A stretch of DNA of 10,175 nucleotides. Origin: an uncultured Clostridia bacterium (lineage in GTDB: Bacteria; Bacillota; Clostridia; Oscillospirales; Oscillospiraceae). Shown here piece by piece: positions 4,905-10,175 of this stretch. The DNA lies in assembly GCA_937892865.1 (NCBI GenBank), contig CALBJG010000090.1, positions 1 to 10,175 on the forward strand, in the 5' to 3' direction. The number at the start of each line of letters is the position of its first letter. The first letter of the stretch is position 1. A program made the position numbers and the translations under genes. The notes beneath the pieces were generated by a model, which saw only the letters and a program-made list of their open reading frames with translations, made no database searches and had not been told where the DNA came from.

Positions 4905-6710
4905 ATGGATGCAAGTTGGCTGATTTTTCTGTGCGCATCGTTTCTGTTTGTGTTGGCAGGCGCGGTAACTGCTTGGTTGTTATGTAAACCTTACAGAAAG
5001 GGAAAGACCAAGATCCGCCCCCTGTACAGCGCCATTGGCGGCGTATTTCTGGGAGGGCTTGTGCTCCTGCTGCCCGTCCATTGGGCCGGGTCTGTTCAGG
5101 ATATCTTCGGCGTGGTCAAGACGGGCGCGCTGTCCCTGATCGGCGCGGTGGAACTGTTCGCCGGCGGCGACTACAAGACCGTTGCCGAGGGCGTGAAGAT
5201 CTGCAATGAGACTTTGGAAAGTATGTATTTGGCCTGGGCGGTGGCGTTACACGGCATCGCGCCGATCCTGACCGTATCTTATTTGGCAACGATGCTGAAA
5301 AACTTTATGGCATCTTTGCGGTACAACCGGGCAAAGGACAAGGCGACCTATGTCTTTTCCCAACTGAATGAAAAATCCCTCGCCTTGGCGCAGGATATCT
5401 TCGACGAAGCGGAGGATACCAACCGGATCGTCTTTACCGGTCTGCAGGATGATTGGGAAAAGGGCGCGGAGCAGTGGCTGCCGGATCTGCGGAAAATGAA
5501 TGCCATTTGCTTTAAAAAGGGTTTGGATACCCTGGATCTTCTGAAAAAAGCCGGGATGCGGGATCTGTCTTTCTTCCTCATCAGCGAAGACCGGCAGGAG
5601 AATCTGCGCCTTGCGAAGAAACTCATTCCCGAGTATGAAAACCGGCAGGCAAACACCCGGATCTATGTGTTTGCCGAGTCTTTGGAGAGTGAACTGGTCT
5701 TGACCGCCATCACACCGGCAAAAAGCCGATTTTTGCAGGTGAAAAGGATCCGGGAGGCCCGGAATCTGGTAAATTACCTGCTCCAAAGCCGCCCCGGACG
5801 GGTCTTTGGTACGGCAGTGCCCCAGGAAAGCGGTTTGCAGCACATCGGCGCGGTGATCGTGGGTATGGGCGATCACGGTACGGAGATGCTCAAAGCCCTT
5901 GCCTGGTACTGTCAGATGCCCGGCTACAGCGTGACCATCGATGCCTTTGACCGGGACAAACTGGCGCTGGAGAAATTTGTCGCTGCTGCGCCGGAACTGA
6001 TGTCGCCCCAATACAACGGCGTCACCCGGAAAGGGGAGGCGGCCTATACCATTCGCATCCACCCAGGTGTGGATGCCACCTCGGCGGATTTCTTCCGGCA
6101 GGTGAAAGAAATTGAGAATGTCAGTTACATCTTTGTGAATCTGGGCAGTGACGAACTGAATATCGCCACCGGCATCGAACTGTGGCGGCAAGCCGCCCGG
6201 AAGCAGGAAGATCCTGCGGTGGATGTGCTGGTGTATGACGGCGGTTTCAAAGATGTGCTTGCCACCTATGAGAGCAAGGAACGGAAGTTTAAAGACGATA
6301 ATTATGCCGGCGTGGAAGTGGTGGGCGATCTGCAGACCGCTTACTCCAACCGGGTGATCCTCAATACGGAACTGGAAAAGCGGGTGACGGAAATCAACCG
6401 CCGGTATAACGAAGTGGGCGATTATCAGTACTCCATAAACAATGAGTACAGCTATTATTCCACCGCCGCCTGCGCCATCCACCGCTATGCCAAGGAGTTC
6501 TGCGGCGTCACCGGTACGCCGGAACTGGAGCATATCCGCTGGAATGCCTATATGCGCGCGGAGGGTTTCCAATGGTCCGGCAGCACAGACCCCAAGAGCC
6601 GTTTGCACATTGCCAAGACCCACCAGGATCTGGTACCTTTCGGAAAACTGCTGGATGAGGAGATCAAAAAAGATGAAGCGTTGGTCGGAAGCGGAGGAAC
6701 GAAGAAATGA
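4905..6710 (+). CDS. Membrane protein with TrkA-N-like Rossmann regions and C-terminal RyR domain
   Basis: A 601-residue membrane-anchored putative sensor. Hydrophobic segments at about 4-26, 41-60 and 108-132, with positively charged CKPYRKGKTKIR after the first, predict N-terminus outside and a large cytoplasmic C-terminal part. Residues about 147-300 (starting TYVFSQLNEKSLALAQDI) look like a first Rossmann-like region. Residues about 314-480 form a second, with IGAVIVGMGDHG (314-325) fitting a GxGxxG nucleotide-binding loop followed by a strand ending in D347. The C-terminus (about 540-592) fits the RyR repeat family: LEHIRWNAYMRAEGF (541-555) and HQDLVPFGKL (573-582). RyR and TrkA-N domains are known to bind small ligands or nucleotides; which ligand is unknown here. 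It starts 8 bases after an AAGGAG site that overlaps the stop of the upstream gene, and its own stop overlaps the next start. The likely role, by inference, is ligand sensing at the membrane and recruitment of the downstream protease. Confidence 0.72.
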   Translation: MDASWLIFLCASFLFVLAGAVTAWLLCKPYRKGKTKIRPLYSAIGGVFLGGLVLLLPVHWAGSVQDIFGVVKTGALSLIGAVELFAGGDYKTVAEGVKICNETLESMYLAWAVALHGIAPILTVSYLATMLKNFMASLRYNRAKDKATYVFSQLNEKSLALAQDIFDEAEDTNRIVFTGLQDDWEKGAEQWLPDLRKMNAICFKKGLDTLDLLKKAGMRDLSFFLISEDRQENLRLAKKLIPEYENRQANTRIYVFAESLESELVLTAITPAKSRFLQVKRIREARNLVNYLLQSRPGRVFGTAVPQESGLQHIGAVIVGMGDHGTEMLKALAWYCQMPGYSVTIDAFDRDKLALEKFVAAAPELMSPQYNGVTRKGEAAYTIRIHPGVDATSADFFRQVKEIENVSYIFVNLGSDELNIATGIELWRQAARKQEDPAVDVLVYDGGFKDVLATYESKERKFKDDNYAGVEVVGDLQTAYSNRVILNTELEKRVTEINRRYNEVGDYQYSINNEYSYYSTAACAIHRYAKEFCGVTGTPELEHIRWNAYMRAEGFQWSGSTDPKSRLHIAKTHQDLVPFGKLLDEEIKKDEALVGSGGTKK

Positions 6711-9700
6711 AACTGTCCAATGAAGTAAGGGTCATTATGGAACGGGCCAAGTCTTTGGGCGGGAAACCTGCCAAAGTGGTGTCCGGGGAGCGGTTTATGG
6801 CGGCGGCGGTGATCGTTGCCTATGAAAACCGGAGCAAACTGGAATACCGGGAACTGCTGTATGTACTCCGCTCGGTGGTTGGACGCACCCTTGCCTTTAA
6901 AAGAATGTTACTGACTAACATTGAAAGCGGCGTGCCGGAAAACGACTATATTGACGGGCAGTATATGAAAAATGCCTTGAAAAGGGCAGAAATGCTGGCA
7001 GAAGACCGGGATCCCCCGGAAATCACCGCCGCGATTTTGGCGGCTGTGATCATGGCAGAGCCCAGCCCCGGCATCCAGGGCGTGATGAACCGGCTGAAAG
7101 GAACGCCCATAGAAGAACAGCCCCCTGCCGGTGAGGAATCACTGGCGGATATGATGGACAGAGTTTGGGATGAAGAGGAAGTAAAACTGACGGAAAAAGC
7201 CCAGGAACCGCCCGAAAAACAGATGGGGGATATGGTGGCAAAGACCCGGCAGATCCGCACCCATTTGCTGGAGCGGATCTACGGTCAGGACAAGGCGGTG
7301 AGTGTGTTTGCCGCCGGCTATTTCCAGGCCTGCCTGCTGGAACTTCTGGAGCCGGAACGGAAAAAGCCGATGGCGACGTTCCTCTTTGCAGGCCCTCCCG
7401 GTGTGGGTAAGACATTTTTGGCAGAAGAGGCGGCAGCGGCGCTGGAGTTACCTTTCCGCCGGTTCGATATGAGCGGATACTGCGACAAGGAAGCCTCCCT
7501 GGAACTTATCGGCTCCGACAAGGTGTACAAAAACGCCAAGGCCGGTAACCTGACCAGTTTCGTAGCGGAAAATCCCCGGTGTGTGCTTCTCTTTGACGAG
7601 ATCGAGAAAGCCCACTTGAATGTGATCCATCTGTTCCTGCAACTGCTGGATGCAGGCCGTTTGCGGGACGCTTACACTGACAAAGAGGTGGACTTTACCA
7701 AGACAATCGTCATTCTTACCACCAACGCGGGCAAGAGCCTTTACGAAGGGGCGGAGGGGGATCTGTCCGGTGTTTCCCGGAAAGTGATCATCAAAGCCCT
7801 CCAGGGGGAGAAATCTCCCAACAACGGTAACCCCTTGTTCCCGGCGGCGATCTGCTCCCGGTTTGCCTCCGGCAATGTGGTGATGTTCAACCATATGGGC
7901 GCCCACGACCTTTTGAACATCGTGAAGCGGGAGATCCGCCGCCACAGCGAAAATTTATTAAAGAAAACCCACATCTGCTTCTCTATGGAGGATGCGGCGT
8001 ACACCGCGATGCTCTTAAGCGAGGGCGCATCGGTGGATGCCCGGACGGTACGGGCAAGGGCAGAGACATTTTTCAATGACGAACTGTTTGAACTGCTGCG
8101 GCTCATCGCCGCCGATCCCAACCGTCCCCAGGCAGATCAACTGACCAACATCCGGGTCACCCTGGACACGGAACAACTGACACCGGAAGTGAAAGAATTG
8201 TTCGTTCCTGCCCGGAAGATCACCGCCTTGGTGTTTGGTGACAAGTCTGCCGGGAAACGGCTGTCTTCCCTGAAAGGGGACGGCCTGCCGGAACTGCGGT
8301 CTGCCCAGGATCCGGAAAAGGCAATGAAAGATATGGAAAAAACGCCGGTGGATCTGGTGCTGTGGGATGCCAAATTCGGTATGGAACAGTGCGACAACTT
8401 AAATGCCGAGGATGCGGACTCCCTTGCCCGGGATTTCTACCGGCAGTTGCGGAAAAAGTATCCCAATATGCCGGTGTATCTGCTCACTGCCCCCGGAGAA
8501 ACGGTGACCCAGGAGGAGACCGTTTCCTTCCAAAAAATGGGCGTGCGGACGATGCTGTCTTTGGACAGCGAGGACAGCGTCCTTACCGCGCAACTGCGGA
8601 ATATGGCTTCCAACATCCACCACCACGCCGGTCTGCGGAAACTGGCCCGGGAGAATAAGATCCTCCGGTTCGATACCGCCCAGCAGGTGTCCGATGACGG
8701 CAAAGAAGCCGCCATCCGGCTCTATGATCTGCGGCTGGAGGTGGCCATCGAGTCGGAAGATGCGGAAGATGTGGTGCTGTCAATCCCGGAAGTCCGGTTC
8801 GATCAGGTGATCGGCGCAAAGGATGCCAAGGGCGAACTTGCCTATTTTGTAGAGTATCTGAAAGACCCCCGAAAATACGCCGGCACCGGCGTGAAAGCCC
8901 CCAAGGGCGTTCTGCTCTACGGCCCTCCCGGCACCGGTAAGACTATGCTTGCCAAGGCAATGGCAAGGGAAGCGGGGGTCACATTCCTTGCCACCGAGGG
9001 TAACGATTTTATCAAGTCCGGCGCTGGCGCCGGGGCGGAGAAAGTCCACAAACTTTTCCGCATCGCCCGGAAATACGCCCCTGCGGTGCTGTTCATCGAT
9101 GAGATCGACGCCATCGCCAGGGAACGCCGGGGCTACGGCGGAGAAGAGGATACCCTCACCGCTTTCCTTACGGAGATGGATGGCTTCAGCAGTGACACCG
9201 GTCGCCCGGTATTCGTGCTGGCGGCTACCAACTTTGATGTGGAGCCCGGCTCTCCCCGGAGTTTGGATCCGGCGCTGATGCGGCGGTTTGACCGCCGGAT
9301 CCTCATTGACCTGCCGGTAAAAGAGGACCGGATCTTGTTTATGAACAAAAAGCGTCAGGGCAACCAGGCCTTCCACATCTCCCATGAGATGGTGGAAAAC
9401 CTGGGTATGCGCAGTGTGGGTATGAGCCTTGCGGAACTGGACAGCGCTATGGAACTGGCTCTCCGCTCTGCCATTCGCACCGGCAGCACCGTTGTCACGG
9501 ACGAGATCATGGAAGATGCCTTCGAAACATTCCGGGGCGGCGACCGGAAACAATGGGACAAGAAGACTTTGGAGCGCACTGCCCGGCACGAAGCCGGTCA
9601 CGCCATGGTCAGTTTCCTTTCCGGGGTAGCGCCTGCTTATGTTACGGTGGTCTCCCGGGGGAATTTCGGCGGCTATATGCTCCGGAACGATGAGGACAAG

Positions 9701-10081
9701 TACCGCTACACTGCCAAAGAAATGGAAGATATGATCCGTATCTCTATGGCAGGCAGAGCGGCGGAAATGGTATATTACCCCCAGGACGGTCTTGCCACCG
9801 GCGCGGTAGCGGATCTGCAAAATGCCACCCATATGGCACTGCGGATGATCTGCGTGTACGGTATGGACAAAGAGATGGGTATGGCCGTCTATAGCGAGGA
9901 AGAACTGCGCGGGGGTATGCCCCGGGAAGTCCGCCAGCGGGTCAACGAAATTCTGGAAGATCAGTTGGCAGAGGCGATCCGTATGATTTCCCATAACAAG
10001 GAAAAATTTGACGCCCTGGTCACCGCTCTGCTGGAGCGTAACCAACTCTCCGCCAAGGAAATCAAAGAGATCTTGGCATAA
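6707..10081 (+). CDS. Fusion AAA+ protease: Clp-N-like / ClpB-D2-type AAA+ / receiver-like / FtsH AAA+ with M41 protease
   Basis: An 1124-residue multidomain ATP-dependent protease. Residues about 1-130 contain two helical repeats resembling the ClpA/B N-domain. The first AAA+ (about 180-470) is ClpB-D2-like: GPPGVGKT (229-236), LLFDEIEKAH (294-303), sensor TTN (338-340), and a candidate arginine finger R385. About 503-640 is a receiver-like fold with D554 and T594 present but the conserved lysine apparently lost (SLD at 618-620). After a linker comes an FtsH-type AAA+ (about 693-945): GPPGTGKT (739-746), FIDEID (796-801), RRFDRR (859-864). The M41 protease has HEAGH (961-965) and the third zinc ligand D1036 in TGAVADLQNAT. 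FtsH itself is about 600-700 residues with N-terminal membrane helices; none is seen here, so the membrane protein upstream may supply the anchor. The FtsH pore loop is FIKSGAGAGA (768-777), without the usual aromatic. Translation is probably coupled through the ATGA overlap, with GGAGG at 6693-6697. Domain calls for both AAA+ parts and M41 are strong; the Clp-N and receiver calls are weaker. Confidence 0.88.
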   Translation: MKLSNEVRVIMERAKSLGGKPAKVVSGERFMAAAVIVAYENRSKLEYRELLYVLRSVVGRTLAFKRMLLTNIESGVPENDYIDGQYMKNALKRAEMLAEDRDPPEITAAILAAVIMAEPSPGIQGVMNRLKGTPIEEQPPAGEESLADMMDRVWDEEEVKLTEKAQEPPEKQMGDMVAKTRQIRTHLLERIYGQDKAVSVFAAGYFQACLLELLEPERKKPMATFLFAGPPGVGKTFLAEEAAAALELPFRRFDMSGYCDKEASLELIGSDKVYKNAKAGNLTSFVAENPRCVLLFDEIEKAHLNVIHLFLQLLDAGRLRDAYTDKEVDFTKTIVILTTNAGKSLYEGAEGDLSGVSRKVIIKALQGEKSPNNGNPLFPAAICSRFASGNVVMFNHMGAHDLLNIVKREIRRHSENLLKKTHICFSMEDAAYTAMLLSEGASVDARTVRARAETFFNDELFELLRLIAADPNRPQADQLTNIRVTLDTEQLTPEVKELFVPARKITALVFGDKSAGKRLSSLKGDGLPELRSAQDPEKAMKDMEKTPVDLVLWDAKFGMEQCDNLNAEDADSLARDFYRQLRKKYPNMPVYLLTAPGETVTQEETVSFQKMGVRTMLSLDSEDSVLTAQLRNMASNIHHHAGLRKLARENKILRFDTAQQVSDDGKEAAIRLYDLRLEVAIESEDAEDVVLSIPEVRFDQVIGAKDAKGELAYFVEYLKDPRKYAGTGVKAPKGVLLYGPPGTGKTMLAKAMAREAGVTFLATEGNDFIKSGAGAGAEKVHKLFRIARKYAPAVLFIDEIDAIARERRGYGGEEDTLTAFLTEMDGFSSDTGRPVFVLAATNFDVEPGSPRSLDPALMRRFDRRILIDLPVKEDRILFMNKKRQGNQAFHISHEMVENLGMRSVGMSLAELDSAMELALRSAIRTGSTVVTDEIMEDAFETFRGGDRKQWDKKTLERTARHEAGHAMVSFLSGVAPAYVTVVSRGNFGGYMLRNDEDKYRYTAKEMEDMIRISMAGRAAEMVYYPQDGLATGAVADLQNATHMALRMICVYGMDKEMGMAVYSEEELRGGMPREVRQRVNEILEDQLAEAIRMISHNKEKFDALVTALLERNQLSAKEIKEILA

Positions 10082-10113
10082 AAAATACCGAGGCAAATGC
10101 CTCGGTATTTTTT
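10080..10113 (+). terminator. Rho-independent terminator of the operon
   Basis: A 15-bp perfect stem (10080-10094 with 10099-10113) with an AAAT loop and a run of six T overlaps the stop codon of the protease gene. The stem is symmetric, so it may act on both strands. Together with the single promoter at 3594 it defines one transcription unit of three genes. Confidence 0.92.
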
Positions 10114-10114
10114 A

Positions 10115-10175
10115 GTTGACAGTTGACAGTTGACAGTTGACAGTTGACAGTTGACAGTTGACAGTTGTGGTGTCC
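10115..10175. repeat. GTTGACA heptamer array, seven perfect units
   Basis: Seven exact GTTGACA units (10115-10163) are followed by GTTGTGGTGTCC, matching the junction at 3112-3123 except for one base. The array begins one base after the operon terminator. The composite element probably continues beyond the window with the hairpins seen at 3119-3200. Confidence 0.85.

Noticed and set aside
5247..6623. Long antisense open frame (458 codons) opposite the RyR membrane protein gene
   Set aside because: The plus-strand protein has clear domains and ribosome binding site. The antisense translation shows no recognisable domain and is a by-product of GC-rich third positions.
8780..10096. Long antisense open frame (438 codons) opposite the FtsH part of the protease gene
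   Set aside because: It runs through the operon terminator and lies opposite an unmistakable AAA+/M41 sequence, with no protein features of its own.
10115..10175. CRISPR array
   Set aside because: The repeat unit is only 7 bp with no spacers; it is a simple tandem array.

Overview
The window looks like a chromosomal accessory region of a low-to-mid-GC Firmicute, most likely a gut-type Clostridium relative (Clostridia, perhaps Oscillospiraceae). This rests on strong AAGGAG/GGAGG ribosome binding sites, a sigma-A promoter, A-stem/T-tail terminators, a PBSX-type terminase, and intergenic spaces packed with short hairpin and 7-bp repeat modules. The taxonomic placement is inference.

Layout: (1) 1-110, a repeat island starting inside a truncated copy of a hairpin repeat. 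(2) 111-1313 (+), an apparently intact phage-type terminase large subunit with no other phage gene beside it inside the window. (3) 1314-1611, a second repeat island ending in a bidirectional terminator. (4) 1612-3060 (-), a TrkH/KtrB-type potassium channel subunit. (5) 3061-3593, a third and larger repeat island. (6) 3594-10113 (+), a clean three-gene operon with one extended -10 sigma-A promoter, tightly packed genes (13-nt gap, then a 4-nt ATGA overlap) and one strong terminator. (7) 10115-10175, the start of a fourth repeat island.

The operon is the main point of interest. Gene A (413 aa) has the architecture of the Card1/Can2 (DUF1887) family: an N-terminal CARF nucleotide-sensing domain and a C-terminal PD-(D/E)XK nuclease. 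Gene B (601 aa) has three membrane segments, two Rossmann-like (TrkA-N-type) regions and a C-terminal RyR domain. Gene C (1124 aa) is an unusual fusion: Clp-N-like helices, a ClpB-D2-type AAA+ ATPase, a receiver-like domain, then a complete FtsH-type AAA+ and M41 zinc protease core without FtsH's own membrane anchor. No CRISPR array, Cas10 or nucleotide cyclase is in the window.

The working inference is a CRISPR-independent (or trans-acting) nucleotide-responsive stress or defence system. It would pair a ligand-activated nuclease with a membrane sensor that positions a AAA+ protease. Several diagnostic motifs deviate from the family norm: TGGDE where related CARF proteins usually have TGGTK, SxK where many relatives have ExK, and an FtsH pore loop lacking its aromatic residue. 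These deviations suggest altered ligand or substrate handling and deserve testing.
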